Assembly (NCBI GenBank): GCA_033439795.1
Contig: JAUTDP010000015.1
Coordinates: 1,116,001-1,180,000, forward strand
Length of the DNA: 64,000 bases
Direction: 5' to 3'
Origin: Sordaria brevicollis
Lineage: Eukaryota > Ascomycota > Sordariomycetes > Sordariales > Sordariaceae
Part shown: in pieces, positions 1 through 12,035 of the stretch
Layout: each line of letters begins with the position of its first letter
Numbering within the stretch: position 1 is the first letter of the stretch
Position numbers and translations under genes: made by a program
Notes under the pieces: model-generated
Databases searched by the model: none
Told to the model about the DNA's origin: nothing
The model's input: only the letters and a program-made list of their open reading frames with translations

Positions 1-90
1 GGAGGCAGCATTGATGGTTGGAAGGCGGAGGATTTTGTGATCAAGGGGTATGAGCCACATAAGACGATTGCTATGGAGATGTCTGTGTAG
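1..90 (+). CDS. C-terminal tail of an unidentified gene (partial)
   Basis: The window opens in an open frame (frame 1) of 29 codons ending in TAG at 88-90. The translated tail contains IKGYEPHKTIAMEMSV and is protein-like (charged and hydrophobic residues alternate, no low complexity), so I read it as the last codons of a gene that starts upstream of the window. I do not recognise the family. It converges on the minus-strand gene that ends at 208, leaving about 117 bp for both 3' ends. Confidence 0.45.
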   Translation, partial: GGSIDGWKAEDFVIKGYEPHKTIAMEMSV

Positions 91-207
91 GTTTTAGATT
101 AAGTGGGTCGTAATGGTTGTTATTGGTATCTAGGAGGCGTTCTTGTACTATGGTAACATTATGAGTTTTCCCTTGAACGGACATTACGTTCAAACTAGGT
201 ACGCTGT

Positions 208-2712
208 CTACTGCTTCCCCTCTGGACTTGGAGCTCTTTCTCTCCGTTTCTGGTTGGCTACCTCATCCTCTTTTGCGGCAACAGCAGCTTTGAATATGGA
301 GATTTCCTCCTCGAGATTTGCTTCTTTCCTTCTGAAAGAGGCCGTCTTGCTCCGAAGGTCATCCGGAGCCGACACTGATTTTCTGTGCTGAAGAATTGCA
401 GAAGACGAGGGCAACTTTCCGGCTTTACGGGCTTTCAACAAACGATCACGCCCTTCATATACAGAGGGCGTGAAAGGGACATTACCTTCGCTGTCAGTTG
501 ATGTTGACGCAGCCTTCCTCTCTTCCGCTGCCTTGTTGAAGTCGTAGTGATGGACCTTTTCGTCATCCAAGGAAAGGCCAAGTCCACGATCGATGCGAGG
601 CAAAGCGGTTGCTAAGTGATTCCTCGATCCCGTCATAATCCCTTGCCTACAAAAGTAGAACGTCGGGTTAAAGATCTGGCCAAACCCTGGGTTCAACCAC
701 CGGTACCGAACCTCATACACCAGGTCGATGAACATTTCTTGAAACCGGCGCTCGAAGTGGTTCTCAAGCACCACTCCACCCTTCTTCAGCGGCTCTTCCC
801 ACCCAAGGATCTCACCGTGAATAAGCTCCGGATCCTCCCACCTCAACGGGCCCCAACCTTCTTTCAACAAGTCAACATCAGCATCTGCTGCCGACGCCTG
901 CCGATGTCGCGCGAAAGTGGTGGCACCTCCTTTCAGGCCACCACCAGCAGCCCTCCTCCGATGCAATCCCTGCATCTTCATCCTCACCTCCCTCCACCTA
1001 CTCTCCTGATCCAGCTCGTTATAGATGAAATGCCCACCATCGTAAAAATCCTCGAGGATCTCCCAAGTGGTACTCCACTTCTCGTCCAGCAACGCCTCCA
1101 TCAGATCCAGCCTTGCGTCATCCGGAAGACCAAAACTGGGATCGAACTCAAACTCGGGCATGTTCTCCCGCACGACCTCGTCGAGCGGGGTGTTGCGTTC
1201 GAGCCAGAGGGATTGCAGCAAGCGGTAGCGGTCGTCGTCGTGGAGGGGTGAGAAGGTTGGGTCGTTGTCGATGTCTTTGTCGGCGGTTTTGGTGGTTTTG
1301 GTAGTGGTGTTGTCGTCTATATCCATGTCCTCGGAAACGGGTGACATAGAACCTGACGCTGATTTACTTCGCAGTGGGAGGTTTCCTCCGGTTGGTTTGG
1401 GTCTGATTTCGCGATACGATTTTGTTGTTGTTGCGCGAGACTTTCCTTTGTTGGGAGAACATCCGCCGGAGATGCGAGCCCGTCCACCCGGTATTTTTCG
1501 TGTGGCTTCTATGCAACGCTCGTAGAACCCTCTTTCTTCCCAGTTGACGATGAACTTGAGGATTCCCCATGGCCGGGGGGCATATTTATCTCCGGTGAGA
1601 GACAAGTGGATGGCTGGGTCACGGATGGCTTGTAAGATGCACGAGTTGCTTGTTGCGTCGATAATCAGGGCGGAGTCGTCGATTTGGTGGATGAGAGAGG
1701 TGCGGGCTTCGGTGCTGCCGTCGGTGATTTCTACGGTTAGTTCCTTGTTGTTGTTGTTGTTGTTACTGGAAAGAGGTCGCTCGGTGGTTAGGAGTTCGAC
1801 CATTTGGTCATCGGTGTACTTGGCACTGTCGAGGACCAGGCGGAAGTTGATCTGGGGACATTGCTGGTAGCTGGCCATGGCGTCGATTATGTCGAAGGCG
1901 AGGTTGGTGTGGTTGTAGGGGAGGTCGAAGCAGTAGATATTTGCTGTGTCATTGTTGTGGAGATCGCCGCAAATGGATTTCCAGGCTGGGTAGAGTGCGG
2001 TGCGAATGAAGTGTTCGGCGTCGGTGCAGCGGTCTAGTGTAACTTTTTTGAGCCGGGCTGAGAGGTCATTGTTGTTGTCGTTGTCCGTGGTCCATGACTT
2101 GCCCTTCAAGATATTGGAGATGCCCTTGCGCACTTGAACATCTAGCGATTCTGGCTCTTGAGCTACGATGATCGGGATCTTGTAGCGCTCGTCGCTGGCG
2201 AACCATTCATCGTATCGAAAGGAAATGTGTTCCTGTAGAAGCTCGTACCCTTCGGAGTCGGGCGGGTAGGTTATGTGATAATTCCCCTCCTTTCTCGCCT
2301 TTCGGGAAACATTGTTATTTTTGCGGCCTGGTCCTATGTCGCTTATGATGCTGTGGAAAGAAATCCAACGGTCAGCTTGGGGGAGCGCGTACACTAATGA
2401 AGTGGGCGGGAAGGTCACTGGGACTGCTCACGATTGCCAAAGATCTCGTTCCCATATCCCGGTCTCGCGGTATTTGTTCGTGTACCATTTCCACGCCTTT
2501 CTGCCGAGAGTGATATGAGGCGGCTCGTCGAGAGAGTCGCGAAATGTGAAAGCTGGTGGCATTTGGCTTTTGCCGGATGTCCCGTGCGGAGCGGACGGGG
2601 TATGAGGAGGGGATGGGGGAGGAGGAGGAGGAGATGCAACAGGAGGAGTTCCTCCTGCGCTGTGAGGAGGACTCAGCATGGAGGGCAGAACGAGACTGTG
2701 CCAATAACCCAA
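208..2712 (-). CDS. Unknown 807-aa protein, two exons
   Basis: Exon 1 is 2712-2432 and exon 2 is 2350-208. The intron between them (2351-2431, 81 nt) starts GTGAGC, has a GCTGACC branch-like site and ends CACAG; splicing keeps the frame, joining a Trp-rich stretch (AWKWYTNKYRETGIWERDLW) to IISDIGPG. I prefer this over starting inside the intron at 2418 because exon 1 is clearly protein-like in its second half. Visible features are a Pro-rich N-terminus, a central folded-looking region (about residues 180-360) with a run of six Asn, an acidic Ser/Thr-rich linker, a Trp/Glu-rich segment, and a charged, probably coiled-coil C-terminus ending near RRERAPSPEGK. No catalytic motif or known domain was recognised. 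Product length and start codon are inferred. Confidence 0.7.
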
Positions 2713-5700
2713 GAGCGAGAGTTAAAAGTGGTGGAGAATATGTTCAGAACTTTGGCCTAATAATTGATGTAAAATGAGGAAACGGAAGTGCCCTTATGGT
2801 CGTTGGTGTGCTCCCATTAATTTGCAGACAGACGACTGTCATTGGGTCTCCCACTTCTCCACCAGAATTTGCCGGAACCTGGAGAGGCCAAGAGGAGAGT
2901 AGAATCTTCAGTGTCAAGACCTTCTTCGCCCAACATGTTTTCATCGCATTGAGTTGTTTGAGGACAATCTGCTTCCCACGACCAGAATCTCTGAGGATGT
3001 AACAAAGCAGACCTTCTGTTGCGCCGACAATCATGTAGAACCCGCACACAAGCTCAAACATAGGTTGCTAGGGGCACTAGCGCATTTGGCTTCCGAGCTT
3101 CCGAATCCGAGTGTCTTGCACGATCCATTTGTGAATCGTCGGTGCCTAATTTCTATGCTCGATCAACCTTTTACTGCTTCAAGATGCATCCTGTGGATCA
3201 CTTGACCGTGAGCGTGTTTCTCTGAGGGAAAAGGCCTGGTCCTGACTCTTCCAGTTTGCCTTGATTTTCTCAGCCAACGTTCCATTGATGTGACATGTTT
3301 GTGCCAACCTAATCTCACTTGATGTCCTTAGCCCCTTTAGTGTCAAACCTACTCAAAAGCTTGAGGAAAATTAGGTCGGCCAACAAGGCCGGGCATCTAG
3401 ACCCTTCATCTTGACACCACTTGCGGTGTTGTTGGGTTTCAGGGGTATAAACTTGAGAAGTCCTTACCGGCGGCCGTCGCTTAGATATCGCATCCTCATC
3501 CTCAATCTGCCTACCACACACGCCTGTCTATTCGGAAATTTGACGGGCGTCCTCTATAGGAGGAGGAGGAGGAGGATTAAAAAAAGGCCAAAAAAGAGAA
3601 TGGGACGGTCAAGTTCCCGCACGACAAGCATCGGTCGGTGGGCGGGGAGGGATTGATACCTCCCCGCCGCTAGGTCGATAGTCGGCGGTGGCGTTGGCGG
3701 TGGCGGGAATCGGTCGAAAATCCGAGTGCCGCGTGCGGGAATCGAACGGGCCGGGTGCGGGTACGTTGATCAGACGTACCAGGACCCGAACCGCTTGACC
3801 ATTAGTCCCATTGGGGGTTGGTGAAAGAGATGACCCAAGACCTGATACATATACCCGTTGGGGCTGGTGCTGGCTGGTTGGTGCGGTGGTAAAGTTGCCG
3901 GGTGGGTTGCCGGGGAGGTGAGAGAGCATGCTGAGGAGGTAAAGTTTGAAGGTACGGAGCCTGTCATAGGTTGGCTTCAATTTGGGACAAAAAGGGGTAG
4001 ATGTTAGATATTGGCTGTATGATGTCTGCCCCATCACATCGCCTATGACTTCCCCCCAGTAGTGATGCGCGTGGTTGAGCACTGTCCATAGCCTTCGAAC
4101 AATGTTCTTAGAGTGAAGGCAGGAAATGTTCTCGATACTTGGAATCATAATCTGGCGTTGAAAAGCACGGGAATGACTGTGTTAGGCTGAGATCACCTCA
4201 CTTAGCTGCTCGTTGAAAGGCCAAACATCGAGGCGGCACTCTGCTTAGACACTCGTCCACTGGTCGGGTTTGCGCCCTTATTTCCTACCAAGACAAGATG
4301 ATTTTGTTTTAATTTTGGGTACGCTTGGTATAATTTCTGCAAAGATTAATCAGAGACGTTCGTAGGCGGAGGCGTGATAAAGCGCTTGCAAATGAACAAA
4401 GGGAATCAAGGGGGCAAACACGGGTCCGATATTTTCAGAACCTCCATTTGGGCCCAGAACACTATAGTGGGTTGGATGTTGCAGGATTCATAATTTCCGA
4501 CACTAGTAGGCAGAGATTAATAAGGTTTATAAATCCGTATTGTCAATAGAAGAGTGGAAAGAAGACGGGCAGCGTCGTGCAAGAAGTTTGATGTCGATAT
4601 CGTTGAGATTGAGTGATGCCAAGCCAGCCACAATAGCCACCGGCCAGTCGTTCCGGTGGGGCGGGGACAGAGCCCCATAGCCAACCCTAACCCGCGTATA
4701 TACCTCAAGCAATCAACCGACGGCCCGCACTGACAGGAAACACTGCGTTTGAGAGGTTCACCGCCAGCGGCTGATGGGCGCTGCAGCCGCTGCTTGTTTC
4801 CTCGCGTGAGGTCTCACCTGCGATCATCCTTCCGCTTTTTGAGAGTTCCTGCAATTCAGTTTTGGTTGACCGCAAGACAGACACGAGCCTGGACTCAAGA
4901 GTTGCAAAAAGAGTCTCGATCGATCGACCAATCTCGTGGCTTCCAATTGTCACAGCGCCGTACCTGGCTACCTGCCCCTGGAGAGCCCTGGAGCCAGAAG
5001 CGCAAGAGCGGGAGTTCCCGCCGCGGAGAAACCAAAACCTATTTTTGCTGATAATGGGCCCACGTTTTCTTCCCGCAAAATCGCGCCCGGGACAACCCCG
5101 AATAGAGATCGACGACAGTCTCGACTCTTTTTTTATTACTATCAATCGCCGACCTTGGAGGTGATGGGTAATACCGGCGCGGCCCCTTTTGAGCTTCTTG
5201 AGCCTTCTGGGTTGTGTCGTACCATGTCATTATCAATTATGAGCTGATCACTCCCAAGTTCAGTCATCAACCTTTTTGCCCCAGATCCTTCAACAGGTTT
5301 TGTGAGACGAACACCCACTCATTGACCGATGCCTTCTTTCGGTCGTTCGGACGTTCGGTACCTGGACCATGTCAGCCGCGCCGGCTCCGGCACCCGAAAA
5401 TAGAAAGTCCTCGTGGTGGCAGTCTCGACTCTCTCCGCGGACGTCCACGGAGAAAGGCAGTTTTGCCTTGCAAATTTTTTCTATTCTGTCAGACACTTGC
5501 CGATGATCGACATGGCAGCATTATATCCCCGATCGTACGGCGTGTAAAGTGGCCTCATCTATTCCTTCCTTCCCCGTAGAGGGTCCCGGAACTCCGGGGA
5601 TGGCCTGCTCTCTATGCCGCCGATGGTGGGCATTCATGCTCTCCACCATCTCTCGCCAGGAACCGCCCGCAGCACCGGGACTGGAGACATCTAGGCTCTT

Positions 5701-5715
5701 TCCATGTTGCGATAT
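2713..5715. other. Intergenic region without a supported gene
   Basis: About 3 kb between the unknown minus-strand gene and the flavohaemoglobin promoter. Open frames of 60-180 codons occur on both strands but overlap one another, lack recognisable domains and show no convincing splice structure. It contains a purine-rich stretch with GGA repeats near 3560-3600 and one tRNA-like sequence on the minus strand (3726-3810). Confidence 0.5.
3726..3810 (-). pseudogene. tRNA-like sequence, probably a degenerate tRNA
   Basis: Read on the minus strand, this stretch has an A-box-like TGGTCAAGCGG (3791-3801), a B-box-like GTTCGATTCC (3738-3747) and a perfect 7-bp stem with a 7-nt loop between them (3760-3780, stem GGTACGT/ACGTACC). 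These sit in the order and rough spacing of a Pol III tRNA gene. The loop would give anticodon GAT with C at position 37, which is unusual, and I cannot pair a 7-bp acceptor stem or a full T stem. It is therefore more likely a decayed or tRNA-derived sequence than a working gene. Confidence 0.3.
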
Positions 5716-5726
5716 TATATATAAAG
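5716..5726 (+). promoter_or_regulatory. TATA box of the flavohaemoglobin gene
   Basis: TATATATAAAG lies about 142 nt upstream of the start codon at 5868, a usual distance for a fungal TATA element with a short 5' UTR. Assigned by position and sequence only. Confidence 0.45.
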
Positions 5727-5867
5727 AAAGGTTGGCGCCCAGACATTTCATCAAAAGGTTTGTTAGTTTGAACTTCAGATGAACACCCAACTTTGAGTTT
5801 AACCCCTGAAAGCATCAACAAATTTCCACATCAAATACCAAAGTCACACATCATACTACCAGCCATC

Positions 5868-7133
5868 ATGACCCTCACAGACGCCCAAATATCCATCGTC
5901 AAGGCCACCGCCCCCGTGCTCAAGCAGCACGGCGAAGCCATCACCACCGTCTTCTACCACAACCTCATCACCGAAAATCCTTCCCTCAAAAACATCTTCT
6001 CCCTCACCTCCCAATCCACGGGCGCCCAGCCTCGCGCCCTCGCCCACGCCGTCCTCGCATACGCCACCTACATCGACAACCTCCCGGCCCTTTCCCACGC
6101 CGTCTCGCGCATCGCGCACAAGCACGTCTCCCTCCAAGTCGAGCCGGCACAATACGCCATTGTGGGACAATACCTGATCCAAGCCATCGGGCAAGTCCTC
6201 GGCGATGCGGCCACTCCGGAGATTGTAGACGCCTGGACGGCGGCCTACGGCGTTTTGGCTGATGTTTTCATCGGTACCGAGGGGAAAATGTACGAGGAGA
6301 ATGAGAGGAAGGATCACTGGAAGGGGTGGAGGAAGTTCAGAATCTCCAAAAAGGTGGCCGAGAGTCAAAACATCTCGAGCTTTTACTTGGCGCCGGTGGA
6401 TGGGAAGCCGTTGCCGAAATACTTGCCGGGCCAGTATGTCAGTGTGCAGGTGATGGTGCCAAAGTTGGGTCATTTGCAGAGTAGGCAGTATAGCTTGAGC
6501 GAGGCGCCTAGCTCGGAGATGGGGGAGTACAGGGTTAGTGTCAAGCGGGAGGAAGGGGAGGAGGCTGGTGTTCCTGGCTTGATTTCCAACTTGCTCCACG
6601 GCATGCAAGAAGGCGACGAAATTGAAGTCAGCCACCCCCAAGGCGAGTTCTTTGTCGACCCCACGGATGCGAGCAAGGAAGGGGTGCCGGTTGTGTTGAT
6701 CTCGGTCGGCGTGGGGGCTACTCCCCTGATGGCTATCCTCAAGAGTCTTGTGTCTTCTGAGGTCAAAAGCAGGAGGAGACCAGTGTCGTGGATCCATGCG
6801 AGCCGGTCCAGCTCGACGCAGCCGTTTGGTGACGAGGTCAGGCGCATCGTCAAGGAATATCCAGAGCAGGTGTCGGCTCATGTGTTCCTGAAGACGACGG
6901 TGCCGGGCACAGATCAGGCCGGTGTGCATTACGATTTTGCGGATACGAGGATGGATCTGGCCAAGCTGGATGGCGAGCGGGATCTGCATCTGAAGGATGA
7001 GAGGACCGAGTACTACATCTGCGGACCGGAGAGGTTCATGGTCGAGATTAGGAAGGTGTTGGTTGGGTTGGGTGTGGATAGGAGTAGGGTGCACTTGGAG
7101 CTGTTTGCCACTGGTGATGTTGCTGATGAGTAG
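5868..7133 (+). CDS. Flavohaemoglobin (nitric oxide dioxygenase), 421 aa
   Basis: Single-exon gene for a cytosolic flavohaemoglobin, which uses NAD(P)H, FAD and haem-bound O2 to turn nitric oxide into nitrate. Residues 1 to about 140 are a globin domain with the distal Tyr (Tyr30, in TTVFYHNL) and the proximal haem His (His86, in IAHKHVSL). Residues from about 150 form the ferredoxin-reductase part, with the FAD motif RQYSLSEAP and the nucleotide-binding GVGATPLMAIL. Length is close to that of bacterial and yeast flavohaemoglobins (about 400 aa). The ATG at 5868 (CATCATGAC context) was chosen over an in-frame ATG 25 codons upstream because it gives the standard N-terminus just ahead of helix A. 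No mitochondrial presequence is evident. Such genes are commonly induced by NO; no specific operator was identified. Confidence 0.95.
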   Translation: MTLTDAQISIVKATAPVLKQHGEAITTVFYHNLITENPSLKNIFSLTSQSTGAQPRALAHAVLAYATYIDNLPALSHAVSRIAHKHVSLQVEPAQYAIVGQYLIQAIGQVLGDAATPEIVDAWTAAYGVLADVFIGTEGKMYEENERKDHWKGWRKFRISKKVAESQNISSFYLAPVDGKPLPKYLPGQYVSVQVMVPKLGHLQSRQYSLSEAPSSEMGEYRVSVKREEGEEAGVPGLISNLLHGMQEGDEIEVSHPQGEFFVDPTDASKEGVPVVLISVGVGATPLMAILKSLVSSEVKSRRRPVSWIHASRSSSTQPFGDEVRRIVKEYPEQVSAHVFLKTTVPGTDQAGVHYDFADTRMDLAKLDGERDLHLKDERTEYYICGPERFMVEIRKVLVGLGVDRSRVHLELFATGDVADE

Positions 7134-10100
7134 ATGCCTAGAAAGGGGGCTGTGATGAGATTTGGGGGTCGGTAGTGACGTGGTGTAAGATAGCGTTTTT
7201 GCTTTTCTAGTTACCAGCGAATTTTGGATACCACTCTTAGATGGGACTTTTCTGCCATGAAATCTACTCGGAATTTCTCACGCAGAGCCGTGCCTTGAAG
7301 TTGCCGATATGCGCTTAGACATCCATCTTGATACTGTTTATGGCATCGGATATCCGCATGCGGTGGTGTCTCTGCGCCTCAAGGAGTGCCTTCGACTATC
7401 GATGACTATAGAAGGCATATTGAACAGAACTTCCCATGATTGGAAGCTCTTCTGTGTGGGGGTTGCATTTTCCGTGGAATATTGAACCTAGTCCTTGGTG
7501 CTGGACACCTGAAACCTGTTGGTGGTCCGCCGTGATGGCATCCTGCTGCAGCTATCCAGCGATGGTGGGTTGTTAGTGCAGTACTATTCTGATGCGGCTC
7601 TATTGGTGGACTCTGTTTGTACTCGTTAACAGCACAGGCTCTTGTCGGATGTTGCACCACAGCTCCAAGAATGCAGCCACCCCACGGCCCGCAAGCGCCA
7701 TCTGGTGGGAATGGCTTCAAACTATAGCTTTTGTCAGCCACTCACGTACTGTCCATGATGAATGCCTATGTAGTATGACTCCCCGGGTTGACTTGATTCC
7801 GCTGTGATAATGCCATGGAACATCTCTTCAATGCTTCCTTTTGTGATTGGATTTCGTGGTACCTGGTACCTGGAGCACAAAGGCATGCAACTCAAAGCTC
7901 CAGAACAATTTCACTTGAGCGCACAAAATATTGTGGAATTTGTCTCGTGGTTGTTCCTGCCTCTTATATCTGGTTCCCCGCCTGTTGAAACGAACAAAGT
8001 TTCTTTTCCCCGCCTCGATCAATTTTACAGAACTGAATATGAGGGAAGAAACTAACGACTGACGTCCGGCGCGCTCGCCTTCCGAAAACCGCTGCGACTT
8101 TTCATCCCGCAATAACGAACTTGGCTGTTTCAATTGAGGGATTCCTGCTCGTCGTTGTCGCTATCGTCAGTTTGCGGCCATCAAGGTACTTAACTCTTAT
8201 CGTCCGGTCAATGTCCGTGCTTAGGTATGAGGTAGGAATAGTCACGACCAATCATGTCTGAATACCTTCATGAAATCCCCACAAAAAGCTGTGCTTTTGT
8301 CTTATCGCGCTTGGTCTTGGCAAATGCAAAGGGTGCCGACATTTTGTGACTGGTCTGATTTGCGGCGCACAAGTTCAATTTGCTTCAACGTCCATCCAAC
8401 GTCATGTCGTCGGATTGAGCCTTTCTCGTTGATTTTCACCTACCGCTGTTCCGTTTGAATAGCTTTACAATATATATCACTTGTTTACATCCTTTTTCAC
8501 CCTGCTGCCTCATTGCCGTCATGGCCCCAGTGAGCGTGTCATGTCCGATCTCGGCGCGTTTGCTGCCAACAACAAAAACAACAACACCAGCGTCTACCAT
8601 ACGCCCAAGAGAGAAGCCCTTTGGTTGTTTGAACACTTGAACGACAATGGGCAATGAGACGAGACCATCAGCGAGACATTCCAGTTTCAGAAGGGAAAAA
8701 GATAAACGTCGTGAGGAGAGGGGGGGACGAGTGGACCCCAAGGCCAGACTTTTTCCCTCGAGGTGATATTACCTGAAGGGCTGAACTACCACACCTGTCT
8801 GAGTCTCTACCCCGAGTCACACTCACAGCTCTCACTCGTCTACATTCAGAGCTACCTCCGATCTCAGTTGGCCTACCAGTTACTACTTCTCTTTGAGTGT
8901 AACGAGCAACTATGCTTATCCTATTCAGGTGATCAGCTCTTCCCCTCGAGACAGCTTGGTAAGTCTCTTTCCATGGGACGGCCTGGTTGGCCCCCATTTC
9001 CCTTCCAGACGCTCATATTTGCTGACGTACCGCGTACTACTACGTGATTTATGCTTAGACTTTGCTTTTCCCGGACCAACTACGCTTTGTTGAAAGGCTC
9101 AGATGGGTGCCCTTCCACTTGCCGCCAGCCACTGCAGTCTATACTGGTCGCCCGAGTAGTCTATAGTCAACACTCTAGTGCTACCCACCCGGCTCCTTGG
9201 GGTCCAGTGTTCTCAGCTTCCAGTTACTCCCGAATCCTGGAACGAAGAACGTAGCATCCTCATCCTTCCATAAGACAATGTGCTGCAGCTGTGTCGCAAC
9301 ACCAACTACCGCCTTCTTCTACACAATGTGTGGTCCTCACCTGGTGCCACCGGGCTGTGTCATTCCCCCTCGTGGGACGCACTGGAAACGCTGACGCAAC
9401 TGAGCGCATCACTTCATGGCAAGCGGTTGTTCTCCGGCTCTACCCAGCATGTGCGACTTGCACAGAGAGGCCTCAAAGGACCGCACTCCTTGTGATGACC
9501 GCAGGCAAGGCTCACATGTTGCCCAATCTTGCAGGCAATACCTGGACGGCACCAGCTTCCGGAACAGGTCCCGGGAGTAGTTCAAAGTACTCCCATTAGC
9601 CTTGCTTTCGTAACGCGTCATCACGATGCTTCATGGCTTGACTTACACCACAAGGATGCACTGGTCTCCTGGTACGACTCAGTCCTCAGACAACCTTTGC
9701 CTCGGATCCCATGGTTAGGCCCGCCGGCAAGTTGTCTTCTCATCCAAAAAATTGAATTTCAACTAACCATTTTCTTTAGATGGGAGCATTCCGCCTTCGC
9801 TGAGAAAACCACGTGACGACAGCTGAGACTCAGCTCCCCTACCTGACAGTGGCGGTAGTCTCCCAGCTGTCATGGTCCCAAAAAACGGCCTCCCAATTTC
9901 CTTCAACGGGACGGGAAGGCCCGGAATGGCTGCCTCGGTTTCTAGAGCTACACGACGATCATGTCGACTCAGTTTTGTGTCACAGTCTGTGCTCTCGGGG
10001 GTTTAGGTGGACAGGAAACCCCACCTCGACAGCTACGAGGCTTGCAGCGACATAGCACACTCCTACGGGAGCCGTTGTGACGTTGTCGCCGGCGGCTGAG

Positions 10101-11973
10101 AGGCTTCGGGGTTCAACTTGATACCGGCGCACCTTCGGAGGGTTCACCTGCTCTTGGTTTGTCCTATTCAACCACCTACCACAGTTGCCCCGCCTCGAGA
10201 ACACCCTCACCAGCATATTATTTCTGTGACTTGGCCAGTCTTTTCATTGGCTCTAGGCTCGTGAGGATCCTCGCAGTGCCTCTAGCTTGCTTCTATACAT
10301 AGCCTCTTTTTAGGCTGGGCAGTGTCACCAAGGTGATTCGAGTCTCCATTGTCTAATGGCTGCCATTGGGTACCTTGGACAATGCAAGATTGACAAGCGG
10401 GTTGCCTTCCAGGCTCTGAACAACCGAGTGTCTTCTCTGCCCTAGAGAAATGCCCTTGTATGACCTTGACCGGTCTCAATCTGGCTAGCATTTCCTTGTG
10501 GCGATGCGGTTATGTGCCGTGTCAACAGCGACAGGGATTGGCGCAATACCGGGCCAACCGATCTGCTTCGAGACAACCTCACTTTGAAGTAGAGATACGC
10601 TTTACTGGACCCTTGGACCCTGGAGACTTTCACAAGACAGAGAGATGACCGGGTCGATATCATTTGGTTCACCAAGGATACAGGATGGATCCGAAGTCAA
10701 GATTTCTACGATGTAGTGATTCCCATCAGCTTCTTTCCGTGGAATTACCAGGAAATGACAGACGAGCCGCATCATTAGGGGGCGAGACTCGAGTGCGCGT
10801 CTACTTCTACTTTTGAGCACTTCGGGAAACACATGTTATCATGAAACACCACACAAGGTTCAAGGTGATGGCCTCAATGACAGTCGCACCGGACGATCCT
10901 GTGATGGGACGCGAAGGTGTCGGGATGGCATTGACTGTGTTTCGTACTGTCGTCAACGCATTATGATTCTCCAGGAGCCCCTCGTTGTGCGGAAATCCCC
11001 CAAGGACATGATTGAGTTCCTTCAGGAAGAGGAAAAAGGAAGAGAGCATGCACAGAAATGGCAGTCGGCCCCGATGCCCCACCATTAAGGAAACAGAGGG
11101 GTAGTGTCTAAGCGCTTCCTCGTCCTTTAGATGATGTACATGCGGTTGCAATATGGGAATGAGCTGCAATGCAACAGCCTTTCTACATGGGAACGACGTT
11201 GTGGTTGGAAGGCAAGTTGCATGTTCCGACTGAATGGTGGTTGGTCAATGGAGTCGCTGGTCCCCTTGATCCAGGCGGAGCCTCAATTGTTGGAAGTCAC
11301 TGCAGGTCGACCCTCCCGCAAACGGCGGCTCTTATCAATCCCCGGCGGAGTGGATATGCCACCACCGGGCAACAGCGGTTCACATCTAACCGAACGCGAC
11401 TTCCCTTCATCACCGCCGGTCTGGAACGGGTACAAAGGTTGGCGACGAACGAAAGCCACGAGGTGGCAGCTGGCGAACCTTCTGGCCTTGGACTGCGGCC
11501 AGTCAATGGTAGACTAGTAGGCATTCACTCGCGGTTCTGGGATCCAGTTTTTCGTTCTGCCGCTCGACACCCACCGTGACCACTGCACCGAAACGGCACC
11601 TCCATTTACTCGGTCGTCACCGCCCGACTTTCGCCCACATCGCCATTCACGAGGAGGTGCGGCCAAAAGAATTTCTACTAGTACCCGTCCGGCTGTGCTT
11701 CGCCTTTCCACTCGACCCAACTCCCACCCTCTTTTTCTTCGCACAAATACGACACAAAATCCACCTACACTCCCTTTCGAGAAGACCACTTTCTTGCCAC
11801 TTAGCAGCGCATTTTGGCATTGGCTTTCTTGCCCTTCTTGCACATCAGCATTTTTTCTTTCGATACCGCGTACATACTTGCGACTTCTGGGAAGACGACT
11901 ACTTACGACTGACGACCCGAGAGACGACTTTCTTTGACCTGTTCTGTTGCTTTTCGGTGTTCGGTCCGCTAGA
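7134..11973. other. Long intergenic region upstream of the PKS
   Basis: About 4.8 kb of normal base composition with no supported gene. Short open frames occur in all six frames, are interrupted often, and give no recognisable protein, splice pattern or transposon motif. The last 350 bp (about 11650-11973) are pyrimidine-rich, typical of a fungal core promoter and 5' UTR. It may hold regulatory DNA, non-coding transcripts or a decayed gene that I cannot recognise. Confidence 0.5.
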
Positions 11974-11980
11974 TATTTAA
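11974..11980 (+). promoter_or_regulatory. Possible TATA element of the PKS gene
   Basis: TATTTAA lies 56-62 nt before the PKS start codon, downstream of the pyrimidine-rich tract. The short distance leaves a very short 5' UTR, so this is tentative. Confidence 0.25.
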
Positions 11981-12035
11981 TTCTCTTTCCATTCTGACGC
12001 TCGTTGACGATTACGACAATCTTCCAACAATCATA

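Noticed and set aside
3609..4148. 179-codon minus-strand frame in the first large gap
   Set aside because: Pro/Thr-rich and without recognisable features; it runs through the tRNA-like sequence and has no splice partners.
5856..7094. 412-codon open frame on the minus strand opposite the flavohaemoglobin
   Set aside because: It lies wholly antisense to a well-supported gene, is a by-product of that gene's GC-rich third positions, and encodes no recognisable protein.
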